64,000 nt of DNA, taken from positions 1 to 64,000 of the forward strand of contig CAZCAC010000022.1 of the NCBI GenBank assembly GCA_964496575.1. Direction: 5' to 3'. The stretch comes from CAZCAC01 sp964496575. GTDB taxonomy: Bacteria > Planctomycetota > UBA1135 > GCA-002686595. How positions within the stretch are numbered: the first letter of the stretch is position 1; every line of letters begins with the position of its first letter. Positions 36,342 through 46,100 of the stretch are shown here, piece by piece. Under the pieces are notes generated by a model. That model did no database searches, was not told where the DNA came from, and saw only the letters and a program-made list of their open reading frames with translations. Made by a program: the position numbers and the translations under genes.

Positions 36342-37349
36342 GTGGCGACCGAGAAGACAGACCGAACCCACCTGCGCCGGCTGCGCACCATCCTGACCAG
36401 CGCGCGAGGGCGCGGTCTGCGCGGGCTGAAGAAGGAGGAGCTGCTCGCGCTGCCGCGGCTGTACCGCTTCGCCTCGTCCCTCTACGCCCGCCTGGAGACG
36501 CGCGGCGACGATCCCGGCACGCTCGAGGAGACGCGGCTGGTGGTCGCCCGCGCGCACGTCCTCCTCTACCGCGATATCGACAAGGGCACCGAGTCGCTGG
36601 CCGCCCGGCTCTACCGCATCTTCCTCGTCGACTCACCGAGAGCCGTTCGGGCGGAGTGGCGACTGCTCCTCTTGATGTTGCTCCTCTTCTACGGGCTGGC
36701 GCTCGTCTCCTACGTCGCCGTGGCGAGCAACCTCGAGCTCGCCTTCACGCTGTTCGATGCCGACATGATCGCGCACGAGATCGAGCAGTTGCGCGATACC
36801 GCCGAGGGGGAGCCGTTCCGGGGCAACTTCAACTTCGGCTGGGAGGAGTCCCCCGGCTCGGCGGGCTGGCTGATGGCCCACAACATCGGCGTGTCGATCT
36901 TCTTCTTCGCCGTCGGCATGGTTCCCCCGCTCTTCCTCTGGGTGCTCTCCACCAACGGCCTGATGCTGGGCAGCTATCTCGGCGTCGCCTCGCACTGGGA
37001 CCAGGCGGCGGAGATCTCGTCGATCCTGTGGTGCCACGGCGTGCTCGAACTCGAGGCGATCGTGCTGGCGGGGATGGCGGGGTTGATCCTGATCCGCGCC
37101 TGGATCGCCCCGGGGGTGTGGAGCCGCGCGCACGCGATGAGGCTGGAGAGCCGCCGCGCGCTGCTGGTGCTCGCCCCGGTCTTCCCGATGCTCGTCTGCG
37201 CCGGCCTGATCGAGGGCTTCGTCAGCCCCCACGCGCCGACCGTCATCCGGGTCGGCGTCGCCGTCCTGACGGGGACGCTACTGCTCTCGTGGTTCTTCTT
37301 CGCGGGGCGCTCCGGCGCCGAGCCGATCACGGCCCGAAGTCGACCCTGA
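36342..37349 (+). CDS. Stage II sporulation protein M-like membrane protein
   Basis: From GTG 36342, 335 residues of the SpoIIM/DUF95 family. A soluble helical N-terminus (1-100) is followed by several membrane helices; NIGVSIFFFAVGMVP, STNGLMLGSYLG and HGVLELEAIVLAGMAGL are typical family segments. SpoIIM acts with peptidoglycan hydrolases during engulfment in spore-formers; in non-sporulating bacteria the role is unknown, often membrane remodelling. It is divergent from the RDD gene with only 59 bp between the starts, and its last 23 bp overlap the end of the convergent secreted-protein gene. Confidence 0.88.
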   Translation: MATEKTDRTHLRRLRTILTSARGRGLRGLKKEELLALPRLYRFASSLYARLETRGDDPGTLEETRLVVARAHVLLYRDIDKGTESLAARLYRIFLVDSPRAVRAEWRLLLLMLLLFYGLALVSYVAVASNLELAFTLFDADMIAHEIEQLRDTAEGEPFRGNFNFGWEESPGSAGWLMAHNIGVSIFFFAVGMVPPLFLWVLSTNGLMLGSYLGVASHWDQAAEISSILWCHGVLELEAIVLAGMAGLILIRAWIAPGVWSRAHAMRLESRRALLVLAPVFPMLVCAGLIEGFVSPHAPTVIRVGVAVLTGTLLLSWFFFAGRSGAEPITARSRP

Positions 37350-39093
37350 GCCCGTTGGTGGTGTTCCACCCGCTGCCGCACGGCCCCGGCGGGTCGCGGT
37401 GCCAGAACTGGAAGAACCAGCTCGAGCCGGCGGTGATCCACCCCGCCGGCGGGAAGTTGGCCGCCGCCGTCGCGACGATCCCCGGGCCGCGCGTGGCCAT
37501 CCCGAGCGCGCCGGTATTGGTCACGGTGAAGCGGAACACGCCGACCCCGCCGCCGACCGCGCAGCGCAGGCCATCGCCGAAGGTCAGCAGGTTTCCTCCG
37601 CCGCCCATGAAGTACAGGCCGAACTGGCTCGTCGGCAACTTGTCGCTGATCAGCACCAGGTCGTCGGCGCTGACGCTCTGCGTTCCGTTGAAGTACAGGT
37701 GGCCGCCCTGCCCGGTGGAGTTCGCGCAGCCGCCGTCGACCTCGGGGTCGGGATTGGCGCAGGGCGCGTCGCCGACGCCGCAGTAGCAGTACTCGGTGAT
37801 CGCCTCGCACTCGTCCGGCACGCCGTTGTTGTTGGTGTCGCTCGAACCGCCGGTGGCGATGTCGACCGAGTCCTCGACGCCGTTGTGGTTGCAGTCGAAG
37901 TACGGCTGGGTGGTGATGTCGAGCGCGTCGACGTCGTCGCCGTGGGCTTCCCCGTGGGTTCGGGAGGTCGACAGGCCGAGGTTCTCCGCGGCGTAGAAGA
38001 TGCCGGGGTTCAGCGAGAGACCGCCCATGCTCGTCGGCAGCGGTGCAGTCAGGATGTCCCCCTCTTCGATCGGCACGCCGAAGATCGAGTCGAGCTGGCC
38101 GATCACCGCCGAGCCGCGGCGCACGGAGAAGAGCAGCATGTCCTTTCCCCCACCGACCCAGTCGTACGGCTGCTGGCTGACCTGGAAGATCCCGTCGCCG
38201 TTCTCGGAGAGGACCATCGCGTCGATGTCGTCGGGGCCGACGAGGTTGAGGCCGAGCTGCTGGGCGGAGGCGTACAGCGTAGGCGTACCCGCCGGTGTCG
38301 CCGTGCGCAGGACGTCCGCGCCGCTGAAGCCCTGGATCCCCGCGCTGCCGGAGTTGGGCAGGTTGGTCTTCGGGTCGACGAACGCCGCGTCGAGCGAGAA
38401 GAAGTAGCCGAGCGGCGGGAAGCCGACCGCCGTGGTCAGGTCGAGGGAGTCGAGGTTGTCCCCGGTGTTCGGAGGCGGGGTGCCGGGGATGGTCGGTTCG
38501 ATGAGACCGATCCCCCTGTAGACCAGTCCACTGGGCGGCGCGCTGGGCAGGCCGTTTCCGTCGAGGGTCCCGACGTGCGTGCCGGGCGAAGGGCTCGGCG
38601 GCAGCGGCCCTGCGGGCAGCCCGTACTCGACGAACGCGTCGGCGGCGGCATCGTTGACGCCGCCTTCGGTGAAGACGGTCGGCCCGGTGGTCAGGCTCGG
38701 ATCACCGACCGCCCACTCGTCGACCGAGAACCACAGACGCTGCCCACCGGGGAGCGCCCCGTTCTGGAGCAGCGCGTCCAGCCCCTGCGACAGGCTGTCC
38801 ACCTCGACCCCACAGGGAGTCCCGGGCGGGTGGCCGATGCACGCGGCGTAGTTGGAGAGGCCGAGCGCGTCCCCTCTCACCTCGATGGAGGGCGGCGGCA
38901 GCGGCCCGAACTCGGGCACTCCGGTACCGGGGGTGAGGATGTCCGCCTCGGTGATCGGCGTGCCTCCACCCGAATCGAGGACGCTGATGGTGGGCCCCTT
39001 CCAGTCGATCGTGAACAGGATCTTGGTCTCGTCGTCCTGAGGCAGGACGGCCAGGCCGACGAGGACGGGCAGGGTGGCGATCGAGGGACTCAT
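37327..39093 (-). CDS. Secreted repeat protein with calcium-type loop and Cys-rich C-terminal domain
   Basis: From ATG 39093, 588 residues with a short signal-like start (MSPSIATLPVLVGLAVL). Residues 25-395 hold four diverged repeats, each running from an ADILTPG- or GDILTAP-like start to a DxDALDI- or DSLSQG-like end. Residues about 400-430 are a dyad of calcium-type loops (DCNHNGVEDSVDIA, then DTNNNGVPDECE), as in dockerin or thrombospondin type 3 repeats. From about 433 a Cys-rich segment (YCYCGVGDAPCANPD) leads into a domain with GDGLRCAVGG and a terminal NTTNGLRVDFGP, shared with the proteins at 53585 and 56856. Likely a surface or matrix protein; no enzymatic motif seen. Confidence 0.75.
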   Translation of the reverse strand: MSPSIATLPVLVGLAVLPQDDETKILFTIDWKGPTISVLDSGGGTPITEADILTPGTGVPEFGPLPPPSIEVRGDALGLSNYAACIGHPPGTPCGVEVDSLSQGLDALLQNGALPGGQRLWFSVDEWAVGDPSLTTGPTVFTEGGVNDAAADAFVEYGLPAGPLPPSPSPGTHVGTLDGNGLPSAPPSGLVYRGIGLIEPTIPGTPPPNTGDNLDSLDLTTAVGFPPLGYFFSLDAAFVDPKTNLPNSGSAGIQGFSGADVLRTATPAGTPTLYASAQQLGLNLVGPDDIDAMVLSENGDGIFQVSQQPYDWVGGGKDMLLFSVRRGSAVIGQLDSIFGVPIEEGDILTAPLPTSMGGLSLNPGIFYAAENLGLSTSRTHGEAHGDDVDALDITTQPYFDCNHNGVEDSVDIATGGSSDTNNNGVPDECEAITEYCYCGVGDAPCANPDPEVDGGCANSTGQGGHLYFNGTQSVSADDLVLISDKLPTSQFGLYFMGGGGNLLTFGDGLRCAVGGGVGVFRFTVTNTGALGMATRGPGIVATAAANFPPAGWITAGSSWFFQFWHRDPPGPCGSGWNTTNGLRVDFGP

Positions 39094-39218
39094 GGCTAAA
39101 CGCTCCGGTACTTGGACGCGTCGGGGATTCCGGGGGTTCCACCGCGCGAGACGGACATCTTCGAGGGTATTCCAGGTCGCTCCAGGCCGCCAGACTGGGA
39201 CCGGCAAGGCCGGCGAAG

Positions 39219-39232
39219 AGACCCTCGGGTCT
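39219..39232. terminator. Short hairpin downstream of the small calcium-motif gene
   Basis: AGACCC-TC-GGGTCT, a perfect inverted repeat 12 bp past the stop of the minus-strand gene at 39244. On that strand it is followed by tcttcg, not a U run, so termination is only possible. Confidence 0.3.
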
Positions 39233-39243
39233 GGAGCGGAGGA

Positions 39244-39474
39244 CTAGCCCTCCCCCGCCCCGCCGGGCGCGATTCGGGGGACGCGCACCTCCTCACACTC
39301 GTCGGGGACCCCGTTCTGGTCCACGTCGCTGGACGTCCCGAAAGCGATGTCCACGGCATCCTCGATGCCGTTCTGGTTGCAATCGGCGGGCAGGCCCACC
39401 GGCCGGCCCGCCCCCGGGAGCAGGGCCAGGAGCGGCAGCAGGAGCAAGGGGATTCGCGGTCGGTTGAAGCTCAT
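39244..39474 (-). CDS. Small secreted protein with paired calcium-type loops
   Basis: From ATG 39474, 76 residues: a signal peptide (MSFNRPRIPLLLLPLLALLP) and a mature part that is little more than one DxNxNG loop pair (DCNQNGIEDAVDIAFGTSSD, then VDQNGVPDECE). This is nearly the same as the segment at about residues 400-430 of the neighbouring 588-residue protein. It may be a free-standing dockerin-like or calcium-binding peptide, or a remnant of a larger gene. The longer open frame upstream is a low-complexity Gly/Pro tract at the assembly gap and is excluded. Confidence 0.6.
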   Translation of the reverse strand: MSFNRPRIPLLLLPLLALLPGAGRPVGLPADCNQNGIEDAVDIAFGTSSDVDQNGVPDECEEVRVPRIAPGGAGEG

Positions 39475-39701
39475 CGGTGATCTCCGGCTCAGGATTGGAA
39501 TACGGGGGGTGGGGAGCGGGACACCCTCAAGTGAGCCAGGGATCTGGTGGTGGACAGGAATCCGGGGGAATTCCGGGGGGGAGGGTTCGCCGCAGGCGGA
39601 CGGGGAGGACCGACGGGGGCGTGGGGGGGGGGGAACGGGCGCACCCCCCCCCCCCCCCCCCCCCACCCCACCACCACCACCCCCCAACGTGGATGTTATC
39701 A

Positions 39702-39711
39702 NNNNNNNNNN
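39702..39711. other. Assembly gap (10 N)
   Basis: Ten N preceded by a long C/CCA-rich low-complexity run (about 39630-39690). The 269 bases between the neighbouring genes hold no gene. Confidence 0.97.
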
Positions 39712-39743
39712 GGGCGCTCAGCCCCCCGGCCGCCCGCTCCCGA

Positions 39744-41618
39744 TCAGCGGAACTCGAGCGGTCTCGCCAACCGTCTCTCCCTCTCGACTTCGGCGGTGGA
39801 GAGCGCCCGCACAGTGCGTGCCTTCGCCCACGGGAGCGGGTCGACCGGCCAGACCTGCACCTCGCCATCCTCGAATCCCACGATCACCCGCAGCGCTCCC
39901 TCAGCTCCGCTGAACGCCGCGCACGAGACCGCGCTCCCCTCGCCGCGCACTTCGACCACCGGCACACCGGTGATCCGATCACGTACGACGATCGTGCCCT
40001 CGCCCACCTCCCTGAGGCCCAGCCTCCCGTCGAGACTCCGCACCCGATCGACCGCGGCCACCGGTTCCCGCTCCCCGACCGTGGATTCCCGCTCCTCCTG
40101 AAGCGCTCCGGTCGCCGCCTCCCACCGGCGCGTCCTGCCGTCCACATGGGCTGTCACCACCGAGCTCACATCCGCGGAGTACCAAGCCCGCTCCACGTCC
40201 CCCACCTCGGCGGGCGGAATCGTGGCGAGGAGCTCCCCCGCACGGATCCGCTCCCTCTTCGCCATCGGCGTCGCCCAGACCCGCACGCCCGCCTCGTCGG
40301 AGAGGCTCAGCGCGCGCTCGCCGTCGGGCGCGAAGCGGACCTCGCGCACCGCGCCGCCGGCCAGGACGGTGTAACGATCGGGGCGATGGCCTCCGAACCA
40401 GACCTCTACCGTCCCACCGCCTCCCCGGGTCAAGAGACGACTCCCGCCCGCCCAGAGGAGCTCTTCGGGAGGCTCCGCGGGCCGAAAGGACGCGACGGCT
40501 CGCGCCTCGGCCACGTCCCAGACACGGACGACTCCATCACGCCTCACCGTCGCCAACCGCTCCCCCCGGGGACCGAAGGTGGAGTCGACGATCGGCTCTC
40601 CGCTCGGCGGACACAGCACGCTGAGCTTTCCCCGTTCGTAGTCGGCGAGGACACCGCGGACCGATTCTCGTTCCCGAACCACGACGAAGGCGAGCTCCGA
40701 CGCCCTGTCCGCTTCCGGCACGTCGACCCACTCGCCGATTCCGCCGAGGTCGAAGGGAGGGTAGGTGAGGTGCGGCTGTCCTCCCGAGTCCTCGAAGTAC
40801 AGCCGACCGTCGTCCCCCGCCCAGATCGTGCTGAAGGCGCCCAGGTCGACCGCGGACACGAGCGCCCCCGTCTCCACCAGAGGCCACGGCCCCTCGAGCG
40901 GTCCCTCCATGCTGTCCCAGAACCTCAGGCCATCGAGTCGGCCACCGGGGGCGGGGGCCTCGAAGCAGGCGAATCCCATAGGACTCGCCCGGAGACACGC
41001 GCCCCTCTCGCTCGCCCCCGACATCGTCCCCAGCTCCTCGCCATCCTCGATCGAGTACACCGTCGGAGCTCCCTCGCATCCGCGAACGAGGAGCGTCATG
41101 CCGAAACGACGCAGCTCGGTGATCTCCCCCCCCGGCCCGTCGAAGCGGCACCGGATCTCGCCCGGCAGGCGATCGAAGACGCAGATACGACCGTCGACTC
41201 CGGCGGTCACCACCTGGTAGTGATCGGCGATCACGTGCACGGCCGCCCCCTCGTGCGCCTGCCAACGGACCCGCTCTTCACCCGTCTCCGAGTCATACAG
41301 CCGCCCCGTCCCGTCCTGCATCGCGGCCGCGACGAGCCCGTGATCGTCCAGATCTCGGAAGGAATCGCCCAGTTCCCGCCGCAGGTAGCAGCCGCCGAGA
41401 ACCTCCTGCAACACCGACCGTGTCCGGCAGCCAGGCGCGCATTCCACCGCCTCGATCGCCAGCGCGAGACTCACCGCCGGCTCCTCGTCGATCAGGGCCA
41501 GCGCGCGATCGGCGAGGTGCTCGCCGAGAGCGGGATCCGGGGTTTGCTGCTCCGGGCACGCCGTGAGTGGTATGACCGATCCGAGAAGGACGAAACGGCA
41601 GACGATCGAAGGACCCAT
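39744..41618 (-). CDS. WD40-like lipoprotein, kinase-less paralogue of the neighbouring Ser/Thr kinase
   Basis: Start ATG 41618 gives MGPSIVCRFVLLGSVIPLTAC, a lipoprotein signal with Cys about residue 21; an earlier start at 41876 would hide it and overlap the upstream gene. The 624 residues then match, block by block, the extracytoplasmic part of the kinase at 43194: the ALIDEEPAVSLALAIEAVE helix, DGTGRLYD, DGPGGEITEL, FSTIWAGDDGRLYFEDSGG, and the ending VQVWPVDPLPWAKAR with ARPLEFR. One internal segment of about 130-165 residues is absent. It is probably an outer-membrane or periplasmic beta-propeller protein that could compete with or assist the kinase sensor. Confidence 0.85.
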   Translation of the reverse strand: MGPSIVCRFVLLGSVIPLTACPEQQTPDPALGEHLADRALALIDEEPAVSLALAIEAVECAPGCRTRSVLQEVLGGCYLRRELGDSFRDLDDHGLVAAAMQDGTGRLYDSETGEERVRWQAHEGAAVHVIADHYQVVTAGVDGRICVFDRLPGEIRCRFDGPGGEITELRRFGMTLLVRGCEGAPTVYSIEDGEELGTMSGASERGACLRASPMGFACFEAPAPGGRLDGLRFWDSMEGPLEGPWPLVETGALVSAVDLGAFSTIWAGDDGRLYFEDSGGQPHLTYPPFDLGGIGEWVDVPEADRASELAFVVVRERESVRGVLADYERGKLSVLCPPSGEPIVDSTFGPRGERLATVRRDGVVRVWDVAEARAVASFRPAEPPEELLWAGGSRLLTRGGGGTVEVWFGGHRPDRYTVLAGGAVREVRFAPDGERALSLSDEAGVRVWATPMAKRERIRAGELLATIPPAEVGDVERAWYSADVSSVVTAHVDGRTRRWEAATGALQEERESTVGEREPVAAVDRVRSLDGRLGLREVGEGTIVVRDRITGVPVVEVRGEGSAVSCAAFSGAEGALRVIVGFEDGEVQVWPVDPLPWAKARTVRALSTAEVERERRLARPLEFR

Positions 41619-41691
41619 GGGGAGCTCCAACACCGGAGCGTGCCGCGGGTTCCGGAGCGCGGGTCGCGAAGAGACGGCTGGCGGCGTGCCA

Positions 41692-43050
41692 TCACTCCGC
41701 CCCCTCCGCGGCGGGCGGAATGGCCAGGCGGATCGCTCCCGCGGAGCGAATCGCGTCGAGGATGCGCACGAGGTAGTCGACGTGCACCCCGGGATGGCTC
41801 GTGAAATCCACGGCCAGGGGTCGGTCGGGGACCAGCCTCGCGGTGAGTTCCCGCTCGTCTTCGAGGGATTCGCCATTCAGCTCCAGCACGATGCGCGAAT
41901 CGCGGAAGTCCAGCCGGACGGTCGCCGCCCCGGGGATCGCCAGCGTCTCGAGCGGCAAACCGTGCAGCGCGCTCACCTCCTCACCGGTCAACATCGCCCG
42001 AACTCCCCGGGCCCGGCCGTACCGCCGGCAGACGAGGAGCACGACGTTCGGACGTTCGGGGAAGACCTCTCGGGCGACATCGAGCAGTTCGGTCAGATCC
42101 TCGAAGCGATGATCGGGGCGCGGGGCGAGAAAGAGCGAGCTGTCGAGCCAGCGCTGCATCGAGGGGATCTCCCCGAAAGGCTCACCGGAGTCGATCTCGA
42201 GCAGCCAGTCGTGCCGCTCCTTCAGCGAAGGAGGCCAGTCCTCGAACAGCTCTCCCAGCGCTGCGAGCGCGTCCTCCTTCCAGAGACTGACGTTCGTGTA
42301 CTGCCTGAGGCCGTAGCAGGTCACGCTCTCTTCCCCATCGAGCACCAGGACCACGCCCTCCACGCAACCATCGGAGAGCGGACTCACGTAGGGATCCGCG
42401 GTCGTCGACTCGGGCAACACCTCCCGGTACTCCGAGAACGTCGCGCGCACGAGCTCCGACCGCACCGTCAAGGCGGTCCAGCTCGCGCCGGCGACCGCCG
42501 CGGCGAGCAGCAGCATCAGCCCCGCCGTGAGGGTCGGCCACTGAGTCGACCGGCGGAGACGCGTGAGGAGATAGTATCCACCGTACAGCAGGGTGCCGTA
42601 GCCGATCGTGCAGAGGAGAAAGACCGGGTAGGTCAGCGAGAGGTTGAAGCCCTCGAGGTTGTCGACCTCGGCCATGGGGGCGAGAAGGTCTCCGCGTGCG
42701 AATCCCAGGAGGATCATCATCCAGACGCAGGTGACGATCGAGAAGAACACCAGCATCACGCCCTGTCTCGAGTGTCCCCGCCACCAGATCCGCAGCAGGG
42801 CCAGGAGGCTCACGGCAACGCTCGAGAGAAGGAGTCGGATGGTCCGGTGGTACCACTCCGGAAGCTCCTCCCCCTCGATCATTCCCCCCGAGGCCGCGAC
42901 CTCGTTCAACGCGGAGATTGGCACGAAGTGCGCGACGAGGCAGACGAATGCCCCGGCGATCGCCAACGGCTCGAAGGGTCGCGCCGGCGGCGGGATACCG
43001 AAAAGGCGTGAACCCGGTCCGCGATCGTAGTCGAAGGTTGGTTTCATCAT
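41692..43050 (-). CDS. Polytopic membrane protein with ExbD-like C-terminus
   Basis: A 452-residue protein with about five helices in the first 215 residues (LAIAGAFVCLVAHFV, LLLSSVAVSLLALLRIWW, VMLVFFSIVTCVWMMIL, YPVFLLCTIGYGTLL, LTAGLMLLLAAAVAGAS). The C-terminal soluble part ends with LAVDFTSHPGVHVDYLVRIL then DAIRSAGAIRLAI, resembling the last strands and helix of ExbD/TolR periplasmic domains. Lying between the WD40 lipoprotein and the kinase on the same strand, it may belong to that unit. No firm function. Confidence 0.6.
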   Translation of the reverse strand: MMKPTFDYDRGPGSRLFGIPPPARPFEPLAIAGAFVCLVAHFVPISALNEVAASGGMIEGEELPEWYHRTIRLLLSSVAVSLLALLRIWWRGHSRQGVMLVFFSIVTCVWMMILLGFARGDLLAPMAEVDNLEGFNLSLTYPVFLLCTIGYGTLLYGGYYLLTRLRRSTQWPTLTAGLMLLLAAAVAGASWTALTVRSELVRATFSEYREVLPESTTADPYVSPLSDGCVEGVVLVLDGEESVTCYGLRQYTNVSLWKEDALAALGELFEDWPPSLKERHDWLLEIDSGEPFGEIPSMQRWLDSSLFLAPRPDHRFEDLTELLDVAREVFPERPNVVLLVCRRYGRARGVRAMLTGEEVSALHGLPLETLAIPGAATVRLDFRDSRIVLELNGESLEDERELTARLVPDRPLAVDFTSHPGVHVDYLVRILDAIRSAGAIRLAIPPAAEGAE

Positions 43051-43193
43051 CCGTGCGCGAGTGCGAGCGACGCGCCAGGGTCGAAACAGCGTACTCGCGG
43101 CGTAGGGCCCATGTTCACGCCGATCTGCCCTTTGCTCGCGACGCGCCTTTCATCGCTCTCATCGATTCCGAGGTGGCCTGCTGGTCGTGGCCG

Positions 43194-46100
43194 CTACGGA
43201 TACTCGAGCGGCCTCGCCAACCGCGTTTCCCGCTCCACCTCGGAAGCGAGCAGCTCCCGCGGCCGCCGCGCCCGGGCCCAGGGCAGCGGGTCGACCGGCC
43301 AGACCTGCACGGTGCCATCCTCGAATCCGGCGATCACCCGCAACGGTCCTTCCCCGCCGCTGAAGGCCGCGCAGCACGCCGCGCCTCCCTTGCCGCGCAG
43401 GTGGACCACCGGCGTGCCGGTGGTGACGTCGCGGACCAGGATGGTGCCGTCCTTCGAGCTGCTGAGCACCAGCGAGCCGTCGGGGCTGAAGGACCCGGAA
43501 GTGAGGTCGTCCTCGTGGTAGACCTCGATGAGCATCTTCTTCTTGGTCGCCAGCTCCCGAACGTCGAAGGCACCCCGCCCGTGCGCACCGGTGACCAGGA
43601 TACGCCGGCCGTCGGGGGACCACGACAAGCTGCGCGGAGGGAAGACCTTCATGTACTCCCGGGTCTTCGGGTCTTCCGGCGGACCGTAGGGGAAGCGGTG
43701 AGCGGAGCGCTCTCCACTGACGAGGTCGAAGAAGTGAACCTGCCGGTCGTCGCGAGCCACGGCCACCTCTCGTCCGCCGGGCTCGAACGCGAGATCGACG
43801 ATGCGCACCTCGGCCTCCTCCTCGTTGCCGTGGGCCCGCTCCCAGAGAAGGCTCCCGGTCTCGGTCTCGAAGAGGCGCAGGGTGCCCGCTTCGTCGCTGG
43901 TGGCCACGAACCGTCCGTCGCACGAGAACTCGGCGCGCAGGGAGGCCCCGGACGCGCCGTAGTCCACCGTCGCACCTCCGCCCGTCACGTCGATCGTCCT
44001 CGCGCCGCTCTGCTCTCCCGAGACCAGGATTCTCGTCCCCACTGGCTGGAACGCGGCCTCGACCACCCGGCCGTCCCCGGGCGCGAGCTGTTCCGCCTCG
44101 TCGGCGTCGGGACGCCACAAGACCACGCCCCCGCTCCCCCACAGAAGCACTCGACCCCCCGTCTCGTCGAACGCCCCGCCGAGGAACGGCGCGCCATCGG
44201 ACGGCAGCGCAGCGATTCGCTTCCCCGTCACGATCCCCTCCCCCTTCGCGGTGGGCGTCATCCACAGCCGCGCCCCGCCTTCGTCGGCGAGACTGAGCGC
44301 CCGCTCGCCGTCGGGAGCGAAGAGCACCACTCGCACCGCGCCGCCCGCGAGCAGCGTGTAGAGGTCGGGGCGGTGACTGCCGTACCAGACCTGCGCCGTC
44401 GGGCCGTTGCTCTGGGTCACCAGGAGATTCCCGCTGGCCCAGAGCAGCTCCACGGGTAGGAGCTGGAACTTGAACGACGCGATCTCGCGGGCCTCCTCGA
44501 CGTCCCAGATGCGGACGACGCCGTCCTGCCTCACGGTCGCCAGTTGTCCGCCCCCGCGCTCGAAGGCCGCGTCCACGATCGGCTCGGCTCCTGGAGGACA
44601 CAAGACGCGCAGCTCGCCGGCCTCGAAGTCCGCGAGGACCCCGCGAACCGACCCGCCTTCGCGGACCACGGCGAAAGCGACCGCCGCCGAGGCAGCGCTC
44701 CCTGACATCACTATCAGCTCACCGGTTCCACCGAGATCGATCGGAGGGGGCGCGAAGTGCGGTCTCCCGCCCGAATCCACGAAATACAGCCGGCGGTCGT
44801 CCCCGGCCCAGATGGTGCTGAATTCGGTTCGATCCACCGCGCAGACGCGCACGCCCGTCTCCACGGGGAGAACCGACTCCTCGAGAGCCCCCTCGTCCCC
44901 TGCCCATCCCCGCAGTCGCTCGAGCTGGGCCCCGAGCACTGGAACCTCGAAGAATGTGAATCCGACCGGAGTGGAGCGGATCCTTCCACCGATCTCACTC
45001 GCCCCGGGCAACGGTCCGAGATCCTCGCCGGTCTCGGTGCGATAGACCCGCGGGGGACCCTCGCTCCCCCGGACGGCGATTGTCGAATGCATCAGGCGCA
45101 GGTCGGTGATCTCGCCACCCGGCCCGTCGAAAGTACACGCGACCTCGCCCGACTCGCGGTCGAAGACACACACGCGTCCATCGACGCCTCCGGTCGCCAC
45201 CCGGACGCGGTCCACGCTGACCACCACGGCGTCCCCCTCGTGGGCCTTCCATCGCGCGACCTCCTCGCCGGTGACCACGTCGTAGAGCCGCCCCGTCCCG
45301 TCCTGCAGCGCCGCAGCGGCGATACTCCCGTCGACGACCTCCAGGTCGCGGAAGCGAAACGCCGGGTCGCCGTCCAGCTCGTGGATCAGGTAGCAGCCGT
45401 CGAGCGCCTCGTACAACGCCGACCTCGTTCGATACGTCGGCGCGCGCTCCACCGCCTCGATCCCGAGCGCTAGGCTGACTGCCGGCTCCTCGTCGATCAA
45501 CGCCACCGCTCGCTCGGCGAGGTGTCGTCCCACGGCGAAGTCGAGCGCCTCCCGCTCGCGCGCGAGCAGGTAGAGCGTCACGATGAGCCCCGCCGTCAGC
45601 GCCAAGAGCGCCCCGGCGATCGACACGAACAGCACCGGGTGCCGCTTCGTCCAGCGCCGGAAGTGCAGCGCCGCACTCGCCGGACGCGCGTGGATCGGCT
45701 CGAAGCGCTGGATCCTCGCCAGCTCCTCGGCGAAGGCCAGCGCGCTCGCGTAGCGCCGCGGCAGGTCCTTCTCCAGCCCCGTCTGCAGCACCACCTCCAG
45801 CTCGTCGGTGACGGTCGGATTCAGCTCACGCGCGCGGCGCGGCTCGGCGGTCTGGACGTTGAAGAGCAGCGCCTCGTTGCTCGCCCCCTCGAAGGGTCGC
45901 TCCAGCGTCAGCGCCTCGAAGAGGCTCACCGCCAGCGCCCAGACGTCGATGCGGGGATCGACCTTGTCGCTGCCGCCGTGGATCTGCTCCGGCGACATGT
46001 ACGCCGGCGTGCCGAACAGCTCGCCGGAGACGGTCAGCTGCATCGCCGTCGACTCGGTGTCGCGCGCCTGGCCGAAGTCGAGCCACACCGGCTCACCCGT

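Noticed and set aside
39475..39687. An upstream extension of the small calcium-loop protein
   Set aside because: It is a Gly/Pro low-complexity stretch beside the gap; the signal peptide starts at ATG 39474.
41619..41876. A longer N-terminus for the WD40 lipoprotein
   Set aside because: It overlaps the upstream gene and has shadow composition, while ATG 41618 gives a clean lipoprotein signal.
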